Part shown: piece after piece, positions 47,668-58,749 of the stretch
Layout of the letters: each line of letters opens with the position of its first letter
How positions within the stretch are numbered: position 1 is the first letter of the stretch
Origin: Heterohyrax brucei
Lineage: Eukaryota; Chordata; Mammalia; Hyracoidea; Procaviidae
Assembly (NCBI GenBank): GCA_028571685.1
Contig: CM053142.1
Location: forward strand, 128,952,796 to 129,016,795
Length of the DNA stretch: 64,000 bases
Direction of reading: 5' to 3'
Notes under the pieces: generated by a model
Databases searched by the model: none
Told to the model about the DNA's origin: nothing
Seen by the model: only the letters and a program-made list of their open reading frames with translations
Translations under genes and position numbers: made by a program

Positions 47668-47681
47668 CTCTGACTCCCCAT
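47652..47681 (-). other. Overlapping upstream ORF
   Basis: A minus-strand ATG at 47679-47681 lies 14 bases before the main start in another frame. It runs nine codons and stops at a TAG inside the main coding sequence. Position -3 is T (weak) and +4 is G. If transcribed, such an overlapping uORF normally lowers use of the main start. Confidence 0.5.
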
Positions 47682-48059
47682 GCAGCCCGGCTCAGCTAGC
47701 AGCAGAGCAGAGGAACAGCCCAGCTGCCGAGAAAGCCAGGGAAGCATGAATGACCAGCTCCAAACCTGGGACAGGGATGCGCTGCTACCCTGGTAGCTGC
47801 CCCCGTGCTACCGTCAGCACAGAGATGTGAGTCCTGGCAGGGGAAAAATCAGCAACGATGTGGATGTACCGTGATAAGGTTTCTCACTTAGCTTAATAAA
47901 CTGTCAAGTGTGCATGTAAAAAAGAAAGAGAGTGAAATAATAAGAGAAGACTAAGGGGGAAAAAAAAAGGCAAAGCTTTAGACTTCACAGAGCTTCAAAA
48001 CAAAACAGAACTAAGTTCAGAAGATTCTGCTAAGGCAAGAGGAGTCCCAGTACTAGAAT

Positions 48060-48120
48060 GGCACTAGCCAATGTCTCCATCAACAGGGGCGGGGCGCAGG
48101 AGAAGAGAGGGGCGGGGAAA
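48060..48120 (-). promoter_or_regulatory. Candidate GC-box promoter
   Basis: Two Sp1-type GC boxes, GGGGCGGGGC at 48086-48095 and GGGGCGGGG at 48109-48117, lie about 420 bases upstream of the candidate start. A CCAAT motif lies at 48068-48072. No TATA box is evident. This is a local GC island in an AT-rich window, consistent with a TATA-less promoter driving the minus-strand exon. Confidence 0.5.
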
Positions 48121-49261
48121 CACGTTAGTCAATGGACGGAACCAAAGCCAGAGCTTCATCGGACTTTTTTCTACCTGCTAATCCCACTTTTCAGACTCAG
48201 CAGTCCTCATTTCTGAAGATCCTCGGAAACTTCTTGGAGCCATTTATTTTGCAATGGGCAGACTGATTAACTCTTCATGTTCTCTGCATATCACATTAAC
48301 ATGCAGCAAAGTGGTTTCATCCATATGCACAGCCCTCTTGCTGACAGAAGTGTGCTGCCTGTGTTAATTGGAGCAGCAGGGAGAAGGCTCAGCAGCTGCT
48401 TTCAAATGACACGTTTACCCACCGGGCATTAATGTATTCCAATCGCTGTTTGATCTAAATATTAAAATGTGCTTCACAGAGAGGTTTCTCGTAGGCTTAG
48501 TAAATGCATACCATAATCAGCAAATAAAAGAAACTGCGTGGTTTCAGGGAAGAGAAATACAAATACTCCAAGTCGGCTCACGCTGAACTCGAATATAAAT
48601 TCAAACTAAGTTGTTACACTTCAAAAAACCTACGAAAGCCAACTGGCTAAAGAACAAAGGAAACTTAATTCTTCCTAGTGTAGACAAATACAGGGAAATG
48701 GGAAGGAGGAGGAGTTTCAAAACATGCTCCTGCCCTCTTCATCCTTAACTGTCTCACACGCTTTTTTAAGTCCCACAATCAGGGAAACTTCAGACTAGAT
48801 GAAAAGAGGTACTCTAAAGCCTAGACAGGCCAACGTTAATCACAGATGATTTTTTTCCCCTCTAACTTCTTTCTTTAGGTCTTTAAATGAATGTGAATGT
48901 TTTATCACTAGGAAAATTTCGATTTGTTTACAATTAATGAAGCATGTTGGACATATTGCCTACTACACTAATGATATTCTTTGGCTCGATATTCCTACAA
49001 ATGTAATTATTTTAATGCTTCTTACTGTATAGAATTTGTTCAATATCTATGTAGTATTAAGTTTACAAGGCTATCCTAGTGGGAACTAACTGCATCGTAT
49101 ACTGATTCACAAGCAGTTTGTCTTTCTTCTAAATATAAATAATTTTCTATTTTTAGATAATAATTGTTACCAATGGAGTAGGGAGAAATTTACTTAGAGG
49201 TAAATATTCACCAGCCCCAAGCATTTCAGCTTTGAAATGTGTAAAGTTACCTTGCATCTTA
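48121..49261. other. Repeat-free upstream flank, possible conserved non-coding DNA
   Basis: No repeat is recognised for 1.1 kb. 48240-48450 is balanced in composition, with homeodomain-like ATTA/TAAT cores and mixed text unlike decayed repeats. Confidence 0.4.
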
Positions 49262-49559
49262 GTCATCCAGTGCTACTATAACAGAAATACCGTAAATGGA
49301 TGCCTTTAAAACAAACAGAACTTTATTCTCTCACAGTCCAGTAGACTGTAAATCCAAATTGACCGCACTGGCTCTAGAGGAAGGTGGCTCTGAAGGCAGG
49401 TCCTTGTCTGGGAGCATCTCAGCACAGGGGCCTCAGGTCCAAAGGATTCACTCCGCTCCCAGTATTCCTTTCTTAGTGGTACGAGTTCCTCTCTTCTCTC
49501 TGTTTGCATCTCTCTTTTATATCTCAAAATAGATTGGCTTAAGACACTATGTAAACTTG
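49262..49559 (-). repeat. LTR (MLT1/MaLR-like), first half, reverse
   Basis: Matches 18298-18610 ('gtgctactataacagaaatacc', 'ttctctcacagtc', 'tatatctcaaaatagattggc'). It continues at 51047-51235 after the BovB insertion. Confidence 0.8.
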
Positions 49560-51046
49560 TGTTGTTGTTATCGTTGTTAGGTGCCATTGAGTCAGTTTCG
49601 ACTCATAGCGACCCTATGTACAACAGAAGGAAACACTGCCTGGTTCTTGTTCCATGTCCACAATTGTTTTTATGCCTAAGCCCACTGTTGCAACTACTAT
49701 GTCAATCCATCTCGTCGAGGGTCTTCCTCTTTTTCATTGACCTTCCACTCTACCAAGCATGACGTCCTTCTCCAGAGACTGACCCTTTCTGAAAACATTT
49801 CCAAAGTATGTAAGAGGCAGTCTTGCCATCTTTGCTTCCAAGGAGCACTCTGGTTGTACTTTTTCCAGAACACATCTGTTCATTCTTTTGGTAGTCCACA
49901 GTACATTCAATATTCTTCTCCAACATCACAATTCAAAGCAACAATTCTTCCTTATTCATTGTCCAGCTTTTACATGCTTATGATGTGATAGAAAATATCA
50001 TAGCTTGGGTCAGGCATGACATCTTTACTTTTCAATACTTTAAAGAGGTCCTTTGCTACAGATTTTCCCAGTGCAATGTGTCTTTTAATTTCCTGACTGC
50101 TGCTTCCATGGGCATTGATTGTAGAATCAAGTAAAATGAAATCCTTAACAACCTTAATCTTTTCTCCACTAATCACAATGTTGCTTGTTGGTCCAGCTGT
50201 GAGGATTTGTTTTCTTGATGTTGAGGTACAATCCATACTTCAGGCTGTGGTGTTTAATCTTCATCAGTATTTCAAATACTCTTCACTTCCAGCAAGGTTG
50301 TGTTATTTGCATAACACAAGTTGTTAATGAGTCTTCCTCCAATCCTGATGCTTCCTTCTTCTTCATATAGTCCAACTTCTTGGAATCTTTGCTCAACATA
50401 CAAATCGAAAAGATATGGTGAAGGATACAATCCTGATGCACACTTTTCCCGACTTTAAACCACTCAGTGTCCCCTTGTTCTGTTCGCACAATTTGCCTCT
50501 TGATCTACATACAGATTCCTTAAGAGCACAATTAAATGTTCTGGAATCCCCATTCTCCACGATGTTAGCCATAATTTGTTATGATCCACAAGGTCGAATG
50601 CCTTTGCATAGTCAATGAAACATAGGTAAATATCCTTTTGGGTATTCTGTGCTTTCAGCCAAGATTCATCTAACATCAGCAATGATATCCCTGGTTCCAC
50701 ATCCTCTTCTGAATTTGGCTTGAATTTCTGCCAGTTCCTTGTCAATATACTGTTGCAGTTGCAAAATTTTACTTGCATGTGATATTAATGATACTGGTTG
50801 GTAATTTCCTCATTCTGTGGGATCACTTTTCTTTGGAATGGGCATAAATATCAATCTTATCCAGTCAGCTGGCCAGGTAGCTGTCCTCCAAATTCCTTGG
50901 CATAGACAAATGAGTGCTTCCAGAGGTGCATCCATTGGTTGAAATATCTCAGTTGATATTCCATCAATTCCTGGAGCCTTGTTTTTCACCAGTGGCTTCC
51001 CCTTCTTCCTTCAGTACCATCAGTTCCTGATCATATGCTAATCTAA
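49560..51046 (-). mobile_element. BovB/RTE LINE, 1.5 kb, inserted in an LTR
   Basis: The 3' end at about 49560-49620 ('ttaggtgccattgagtcag...') is followed by RT-coding sequence. Minus-strand peptides include FIDYAKAFDLVDHNKLW (RT motif A, F-D..KAFD) at about 50580-50640. The motif C region near 50300 is decayed ('MQITQP' where YADDTT is expected). It is 5'-truncated at about 51046. Confidence 0.85.
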
Positions 51047-51235
51047 TCTTACAGATCTTATCAATATAATTGCCACTGATATATCTTATTGAATCAGAGT
51101 GATAGGATTTACAACACATAGGAAAATCTCATCAAATAACAAAATGGTGAAGGATCACGCAATACTACTAATCGTGCCCTGGCCAAACATTTTCCAGGGA
51201 GCATAATTCAATCCCTTAACATCTTGGTTCTAAGA
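51047..51235 (-). repeat. LTR (MLT1/MaLR-like), second half, reverse
   Basis: Resumes the LTR: 'aatcttacagatcttatcaatataattgcc', 'ggatttacaacacatagg', 'cataattcaatcc'. A few bases ('aatcttac' vs 'aaacttgt') repeat on either side of the BovB, as expected for a decayed target-site duplication. Confidence 0.75.
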
Positions 51236-52499
51236 ACTTCACCTATTCTTAGGGTAAACTTCACCTATCTTTAGGAGTGAGTTAGTGAAGAGACACACAA
51301 ACTTAATCATGGTGACTAAAAGATGCTATAAAAACTTCATAAAGATCTTTAGACAAAGAAGCAAAAAAAGTCACTTGTCATTGGTTTCATATCCTTTTAG
51401 TAATCTGAATCCTTCAACCAAAATAGTACAATTAAAAGACAGTGAATTAGAAATTTAAAGATCTAAAGTCTAGACCTTGAATAGGTCACCAAATAAATGT
51501 TAATAACAATGTATATTTTTTTTCCTTTAATTCACCCAATAGTCCTTTTAAGTGAGTATCATAATGACTTTATGGATGAGGCAAGAAGGCTCAAAGATGT
51601 TTCAGTAGCTTGTTCAAGATCATCAAGCTAACACAGCCAAGACAGGTACTAACATGAATTTTTTCATATAAATTCAGACATTGTTTTGTCTAAGAGTTAT
51701 TTGTAATCAGCAGTTTATTCTTTTTATGCAAATTTGCTACTGAAATGAAGTTTGAAGATAGTTGCTGACTTACATTTTCAACAGACTAAACATATCCTCT
51801 TGTTTTTGTGACAAATATCTTAAATAACTGTCCCCCAGAAACAGTGCAGGTGACAAGTTTAACTAAGTCTGAATTGTTGTGACCCCAAACCAATAAAGTG
51901 TGCATTTTTTAAGCTCTGCAGTTATGAGCTCCCACTTTCCTCTGACATGACTGACTTAGAATGGTGATGCCTTACTCTTCAACAGAGAAAAGATCCCTTT
52001 CACACAAACAAATACTACACTAGAGTTTACCGGAATTTTCTAATGTAATTGGAAATGTCCATTTTGGCACAAGATCTAGTGTAGACAAAGCAAAAAATAC
52101 CTACATACAAAACTGTTTGCAGAAAGAAATGGAAATTGTTTAAGTGCTTTCCTATTATTCTCCTATTTTTGAAAAGTTTTATTTTGGGAGGTTAAAATAA
52201 CAGAAGGGATCCTCTGTTGAGGAGTAAGGCATCAGCATTCTATGTCAGTCATGTCAGGTTGAAGCGGGAGCTCAGCACTGCAAAGCTTAACAAATGCAAG
52301 ACTATTGATAAGCGCTGATTGTGATAGTACCGCTTTCAGACAGGGTGAAGTTCGGTGATGCCGAGAAATTGTTTGGCATTCAGCTACATACTTGGAGGGA
52401 TATGGTAGACGGGGGAACAGTTTTGTTAAACCAACCCTAGATGTCTTATACAGGTATAGGGAAACAGCCATTTAGAAGAAGTATACTCAAGTTACAGGT
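51236..52499. other. Mostly unassigned; MIR-like segment 51530-51665
   Basis: 51530-51665 reads as a reverse MIR ('atggatgaggcaagaaggctc', 'gttcaagatcatcaagctaacacagcc'). The rest is unrecognised. Confidence 0.45.
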
Positions 52500-52875
52500 C
52501 CATGAGTGGCACAGTTTCCCCGACGCTACTCAAAGGTTGGCACTTCAAACCCCACCTCTAGTGGCACCATAGGAGAAATGCCTGGTGATTGGCTTCCATA
52601 AAGGTTAAATAAACCCATCACCACTGAGTCAATTCCAACTTACAGTGACCTTATAGGACAGAGCAGAACCATAAAGTTTCCAAAGCTGTAGTCTTTACAG
52701 AAGCCGACTGTCACCTATTTCTTCCATGGAGTAGCTGGTGGGTTCAAATCACCAACCAAGTGCTTAACCCTTAAATATTATAGCCTAGAAATCCCTCTGG
52801 AGCAGTTTTATACCGCAACATATCGAGTCACTAAAAGTCAGAATCAACTGGGCCACAGCAGGGTTTTATTTTGTT
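52500..52875 (+). repeat. AfroSINE, long form, split by a second SINE
   Basis: The left part (52500-52611: 'aaaggttggcacttcaaacc', 'aaatgcctggtgattggcttcc') and right part (52776-52875: 'aaatccctctggagcagtttta', 'gtcagaatcaactgggccacagcag') are two halves of one plus-strand SINE. Confidence 0.75.
52612..52775 (-). repeat. AfroSINE, reverse, nested in another AfroSINE
   Basis: Tail 'aaacccatcaccactgagtcaattcc', long-form centre 'tttccaaagctgtagtctttacag' and head 'gtgggttcaaatcaccaacc'. Confidence 0.8.
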
Positions 52876-53717
52876 TTTTTCTTCACTTGGGTTACAGTGA
52901 ATGAAAGAAGGTGGCAGTGCACAACGCGGGGGACAGGTGGCAGGCGTGCATGCATCACAATCCGCAGACAGAAGGGTCCTTTAATCCATCTTCCTGGCTA
53001 CATAGCTATAACTCTAGAACTTTTCCTTACATTCTAAATGATCTGTGTTTAGCAGTGGAGGACGAACTCAAAAGCTCTAAGACTTTGCTGTTACGCAGCA
53101 GTTAGACTATCCCACAACAACTGGCAAATTAGTCCAGTGTTCAAGCCTATCAGTTTGGTGTGCTATCTTTCTGTAGAGGGCACTGGCATTTCACCACACT
53201 GCACAAACATCAGGAAGGGCTGTCTACCAATCATTGCACTCTACAGTCTCTATATAATGGGCTAGCTTAGAAGCTGCAAAAGGCAGTTCTCAGATCTCTC
53301 TCCCAAATGTGTTTTCCTTTAGTTCATGCAAATGTTCTTTGAAAAATTGGCCCAACATTTAGAAGTCAAGAGATTTCACCAATAAAATCAGACATGTGAT
53401 TTTTCTTGATACATCAAAAGACCTGGTGACCTTGAGCCCAATTCCAATGCAGCATCTATCAATTATCTCTGAGTGGTGACTGCCATCCATAAATTAACAT
53501 GTGTTTTCACTTGGCATAGCTCCCTCCCAAGGGCCCAATTCTCTCACTCAGTTACCACCTGGCCACCACTGACACCTCCTTATGAACCATGCCTGAGGCA
53601 GTGTCCCAGCAAGCCAGTTTCAAAGCACCAGTTCCTTTAAAAGCAATTTCAACTCTCCTTATATGTTCACATAAAGAGAACCATTTATTATATGTTTTTA
53701 AAAAATGGTTTTAAACT
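52876..53717. other. Unassigned sequence
   Basis: No repeat or gene recognised. Confidence 0.4.
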
Positions 53718-53887
53718 AAACCAAAAAACTAAACTTGGTGCCATCCAGTCAATTCCCACTCACAGTAACCCTGCTGGACAGAGTGGAGTCGCCCCCGTAA
53801 CATTTCTGAGGAGCGGCTGGTCTATTCAGACTGCTGACCTTCCGGTTAGCAGCTGTAACTGTAAACACGACACCACCAGGATTTCTG
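53718..53887 (-). repeat. AfroSINE, reverse orientation
   Basis: Complete reverse copy from 'ttggtgccatccagtcaattcc' to 'cgacaccaccaggatttc'. Confidence 0.85.
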
Positions 53888-54935
53888 GTCACTAAATTTT
53901 CAAAGTTCATTTCTTAAAACAATTTGCTTAAATGAGGAAGTAAAGTAGAATTATGGAACAAAATGTGCTTCAACTAAGAATGGCAAATACATACTAGTAA
54001 ATATTTCAAAAGAAAAAATAAAAGCTAATTAGTTTCTTCCTGAGAAGCAGGCAATTGCTTATTAAGTATCTGCATGGCTTCTATACTCTTCTGTACTTCC
54101 CTTTTAGGGAAGAGCAATGGACCAATTATTGAGATTAAATCTTCAATTTACAACCTTTCCTAGATCACTGATTAAGTGCTACCCTTGTGTATATTCATAC
54201 TGACTAATATTTTCTGAGTAGCAGTACAGAACACATAATCTATTAGAGAAATCTTTGAGACATTAAATCAATCTGGCCCTTTCAGAAAACAGACGGTCTG
54301 CACATGATGGCAAGAATTGGCTGCACCCTTCCTGTGACTTAAGGGGAGATACCCCAACATATGGAAGGTGGCACAGCTAGAAGGGAAAAGTACCCTGATC
54401 CCTGGCAAATGGTGGTGACCCTAATGCTGTCATAACCTAAAACACTTTGTTATAACAAATGAATTGTAACACCCCCTCATGACTAGTCTAAATTCATAGA
54501 TCATCTACCTACCTGCACATGATCCTAATAATGTGTTTAAATATGTTTAATAATAGGTATTTCAGCAAATAAATGGAAGAGCATGTCTGCATCAGAAGAT
54601 GTATCTAGATTCTTGCACTGACTTCTAAGGAACAATTTTAAATTTAAAACATGTTCAGAAGTTATTCCATACAAGGTATGAACAATTAATAACTAGATGT
54701 GGACAACAAAATAAAAACTTAAGTGTTCACCATATATTAAAACTGTGGAAAAGAAGCTATTTTGTAAGCATTTGAGCTTCTAGACTCAAATACTAATTAA
54801 AAAAGGTTTTTAATTTATGGAAATATTTATTCATATGGATACTGGGAAATTGTACAGGATGCAGGACAAATTTCCTGTAAGAATTTTTCCCTTACTTCAG
54901 AACTTCTAGCATGTCAGGCCCCTACCCACTAAGTG
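53888..54935. other. Unassigned AT-rich sequence
   Basis: No repeat or gene recognised. Confidence 0.4.
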
Positions 54936-55152
54936 CTAGGAGTCTCTGGATGGCAGAGTTCCTGAATGGTACAAGCAGTTAAGCACGTGATCATTAGTCC
55001 AAAGGCTGGCAGTTTAAACACACTCAGAGGTGTCTCAGAAGACAAGCCTGCCATCTGCTTCTGAAAGTTTACAGCCTTGAAAATCCTACGCAGCAGCGCT
55101 CTCTGCACAGACGAGGTCACTAGGAGTCAGAAACCACTCCACAGCAACCAAC
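54936..55152 (+). repeat. AfroSINE, long form
   Basis: Contains 'aagcagttaagcacgtgatc' (head), 'ccatctgcttctgaaagtttacagccttg' (long-form block) and 'ctaggagtcagaaaccactccacagcaacc' (tail). Confidence 0.85.
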
Positions 55153-55822
55153 AATAACAACCTCTGTCCCTCCATCTCCTACCCAGCATTGTGACAATCC
55201 AAAATGCTCCTGCAAACCTGTCAACAGGTGCAGTCTTGCTCCAGCTGGTAATCACAAGGGTAAAGTACCCAAGCAGATGCTGCCACACCCCTTGGAATTC
55301 TTCCTACGTAAGGTGATAACTTCTTGCTGCCATTTTTTTTCCTTCTCGTTTAAGATACTATAAAGTGTGAAGACTATTTTTACTTGGCTGTTGACGGTCA
55401 AACACAGATAGTACCTAAAAATGTTGAATGGTACAATTTTCTGTCTTCTAGATTTTTGTGAATTTGTGGAAAATTGAAAGACATCAAGTTCCAAAACCAA
55501 TACTTCAAATTAAAAGTAAGTGCTTTACACCATGTCCAAGGTATTTAAATCCTTATTATTCTGCTGATAAGTACAATTAAAGTTACTAGACGGAAACACT
55601 ATTTGCTGCTATACTGAAATCAAAGTGTTCTGTATGAACAGTCAACAAAGCCCTTCGATGAAACTGAATTCATTACACTTATTTAAATAATGAAGACATT
55701 TGTTTTTATTGTCTAAAAAAATTAGTAACATAACCCCCAATCCAAACAAAATTCATCAGAGCCTGAAATGAAATAATTTCAACGTAGATTTTTTCTAAAT
55801 TTTCCGCAGGAACATGTATCTA
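55153..55822. other. Unassigned sequence
   Basis: No repeat or gene recognised. Confidence 0.4.
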
Positions 55823-56381
55823 CAAGGTCTGACTATTAAGTCAGCTAACTTAATTGTTCTAAGTGCTACATACCTCATTGCTGAACATCACTATGGTCAC
55901 CTTCAAAGGTCTCCCCTTGAGAAGTGATGCACCAAAGCCAGCACCTAGTCTACCTTTCAGAGCAGCTTTGGAACTCTTCCTGGAAGGGTCATCGCACACA
56001 ATGGTAAGGTGACAAGTTTGTGAAATTAACTGAATAGTTGTCAGTGAGAAAGTTTTTAGCCAGTAAACAAATAACTGTATTGGAACACCCTCCCAACTCA
56101 CCTGATCTGGCCCTCAGTGACACTTTTCTTCACCTGAAGATGAAGGAAATACTGAAAGGAAGACATTTTGATGACATTCGGGACATCAAGAGTAGTAAGA
56201 CAACAGCTCTAATGACCATTCCAGAAGAGTTCCAAAATTGCTTTGAAGGGTTGACTAGGCACTGGTGTCAGTGCATAGCTTCCCAAGAGGAGTACTTCAA
56301 AGGTGACCATAGTGATACTCAGTAATGAGGTATGTAGCACTTTTTCCACAACGAGTTCACAAACTTAACTGACAGACTTTC
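55823..56381 (+). mobile_element. Mariner-type transposon remnant with long inverted arms
   Basis: It is flanked by TA on both sides. The termini are inverted (left CAAGGTCTGACTATTAAG, right read in reverse GAAAGTCTGTCAGTTAAG). 55823 to about 56000 is the reverse complement of the element's own 3' end (about 56210-56381), so the usual 5' half is replaced by an inverted copy of the 3' end. The middle holds the 3' part of a transposase. A normal mariner is near 1.3 kb; this is 559 bases. Confidence 0.75.
56038..56325 (+). pseudogene. Mariner transposase C-terminal fragment
   Basis: The 95-codon frame reads FLASKQITVLEHPPNSPDLA..SD, then LKMKEILKGRHF and EEFQNCFEGL..HWCQCI. This is the DD34D transposase C-terminus, with the PPNSPDL block holding the third catalytic Asp. 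The first two catalytic Asp and the whole DNA-binding domain are absent, so the product is inactive. The frame is intact to its end. Confidence 0.8.
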
Positions 56382-56489
56382 TATCTATAAGTAGGCACCA
56401 TTCATACAGAGTTAGGCATTCAGGGTACCTGTAAGCATAGTTGCCCAGGTACTTGGTAAATGTCTTTACTATAGTCATATGATATTGTC

Positions 56490-56944
56490 GATGCTGTTGG
56501 GTGCTGTCAAGTAGGTTCCAATTCATAATGACCCTGTGCACAACAGAATGAAACACTGCCCGGTCCTGCACCATGCCCACAACATTTTTATGCTTAAACC
56601 CATTGTTTCAGCCACTGTGTCAATCCATCTTGTTGAAGGTCTTCCTCTTTCTCACTGACCCTCCACTCTACCAAACATAATGCCCTTCTCTAGGGATTGA
56701 TCCCTCCTGACAGCATGTCCAAAGAATGTAAGATGCAGCCTTACTGTCTTTGTTTCCAAGGAGCACTCTGGTTGTACATCTTCCAGAACAGATCTATTCT
56801 TTTGGCAATCCATTGTACATTCAATATGCTTCTCCAACACCACAACTCAAAGGCATCATTTCTTCTTCTGTCTTCCTTATTCATTGTCCAGCTTTTGCAT
56901 GAATATGATGCAACTGAAAATACCATGGCTTAAGTCAGCCCCAC
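56490..56944 (-). mobile_element. BovB/RTE LINE 3' end
   Basis: The 3' end at 56490-56530 ('gctgttgggtgctgtcaagtagg') is followed by RT C-terminal codons on the minus strand: DAFELWCWRSILNVQW and LTFFGHAVRRDQSLEKGIM, a recognisable RTE C-terminus. Stops and shifts break the frame. It is cut at about 56944, where a T-rich L1 end begins. Confidence 0.85.
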
Positions 56945-57687
56945 CATAGTCTTTTATTATTATTATTCAATAATTTTGCACACAAATTGTTTTGTGACAA
57001 TAGTTGAAATCCCTGTACTGTGTCAGCACTTTCCTCCCTTGCCTTTTCCACCCTGGGTTCTTAATGTCCATTTGTCCAGTTTTCTTGTCCCTGTCTGCCT
57101 TTTGTTTAGGTGTTGCCCACTTCGTCTTATACACCGGATTGCACTAAGAAGCATGTTCTTAATGTATGTCATTGTTTGTTTTACAGGCCTAGTTAATCTT
57201 TGACTGAAATGTGGACTTCAGGAATGCCTTCATTTGTGCATTTACATTCTGTCCAGGGTCTATAGTCTCAGGGGTTCCTATAGTCTCTGAAAGACCAGTA
57301 ATTCTGGTCTTTTTTTTGTGAGTCTGAATTTTGTTTTACCTTTTGCTTATACTTAGAGCACTCATTGTTGGTGGCCAGGTACAATCTAGTTCTTCTGGCC
57401 TCAGGCTAGTGGAGGCTATATGGTCCATTAGTCCTTTGGAATAATATTTTCCTAGTTTCTTTTGTTTCCTTCATTTTCTTTTGCTCGAGATGTGATAGGA
57501 TCAATAGACGTATCTCAGATGGCAAGCTTTGAAGACCCCAGAACACTTTCTTTGTGGCCTATGCTATGTCATTTTACTTAGATGCCCCCAGATACCATGA
57601 TCCCCAGCCCTCGGCCCTCAGTCCCAGTAACTTAAAAACCCTCAGGGTGTTCAGATGTGTCTAGGAAGTATCTATGACTTTGGATTT
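56945..57687 (-). mobile_element. L1 3' UTR fragment, 5'-truncated
   Basis: It begins with a TTTATTATTATTATT tract (decayed poly-A of a minus copy) and contains 'cgagatgtgataggatcaatagacgtatctcag' and 'gtgtctaggaagtatctatgactttgg', text typical of an elephant-type L1 3' UTR. This differs from the 3' UTR of the next L1, so it is a separate insertion. Confidence 0.7.
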
Positions 57688-58749
57688 TCTGCATTTTATT
57701 TAAAAAAATTTTTTTTAAATTATGATTGAATAAAAATGTACATTCCAATATAAATTTGCATACTGACCTATACGCAGCTTCCACTGCTCTCCTTGCATAG
57801 TGACAGCACACTCTTTCTCTCTGCTCCATACATGTCTTATCTTCCCAACAGTCACCTATCTTCTCTTCTCCACCCATTCCCCTTCCTCCAGTATGAGGTC
57901 AACAGGATGACCTCCTATAGATGCCTAGAACCATAAAGTGCCCACAAAGTATGGTCACTCTGCATCATCAAGTCCAATCTACTGCTGTCCAAAAAGTAGC
58001 TCTTCTTTATGATTTATGGACAGGGGCAGCATCAGGGCCAGAGGCCATGCTCACAGGGGAACCCCGAAGTCCCTAAACCATCAGTTTTGGTCTTTTAGTG
58101 GAGATCTCAGGGTGCACCCTTATTTATACTTGCGTTGCCAGTGAGACTCACCTTTGTGAGCTCCATTGTGGCTATCACTGGTGGTGGCCAGGCACCATCT
58201 GGTTCTCGCAGTCATAAGTCTATGTAGACATCCACTTATATGGGTCTCTCTGTCTTCTGGATTCTCTTGCCCTCATTTTGTTATGGACCTTGGTGATCAT
58301 CCGTTCCTGCTAAGTTGCTGTACCATCAGATGGCAGCTTGGCAGCTTTTAAGATCCCAGACGCCACTCACCAATGTGAGGTGTGGAGAGTCCTCATTAGC
58401 AAAATGCTAGTTGTGTCAGTTGGCCTCAATTTCCCCTGAGAGCATAGTCCCGGGCCCCGCAGCCCAGCTACCCTGTTCTTGGAATGTTGGATTAAGATGG
58501 GAGGAGTACACAAGTTGTGCTGAAGTTCCATTAATACTGATCTTCTTACTAATGTGTGCTGTCACCAATTTCACCCAACCAAATTTCTATCAACTATCTA
58601 ATCTAAACCCTCCCTCCTTGCCCTCCTGCCCTCCCCACCCTTGCAGCCGTAAAAGAATCTTTTTTGTTATGCATGAGTCTGTTTTTAAGTTCTTACCGTA
58701 GGGGTCTCCTACAATATTTGTCTTTCTGTTGCTGACTACTTTCACTCAA

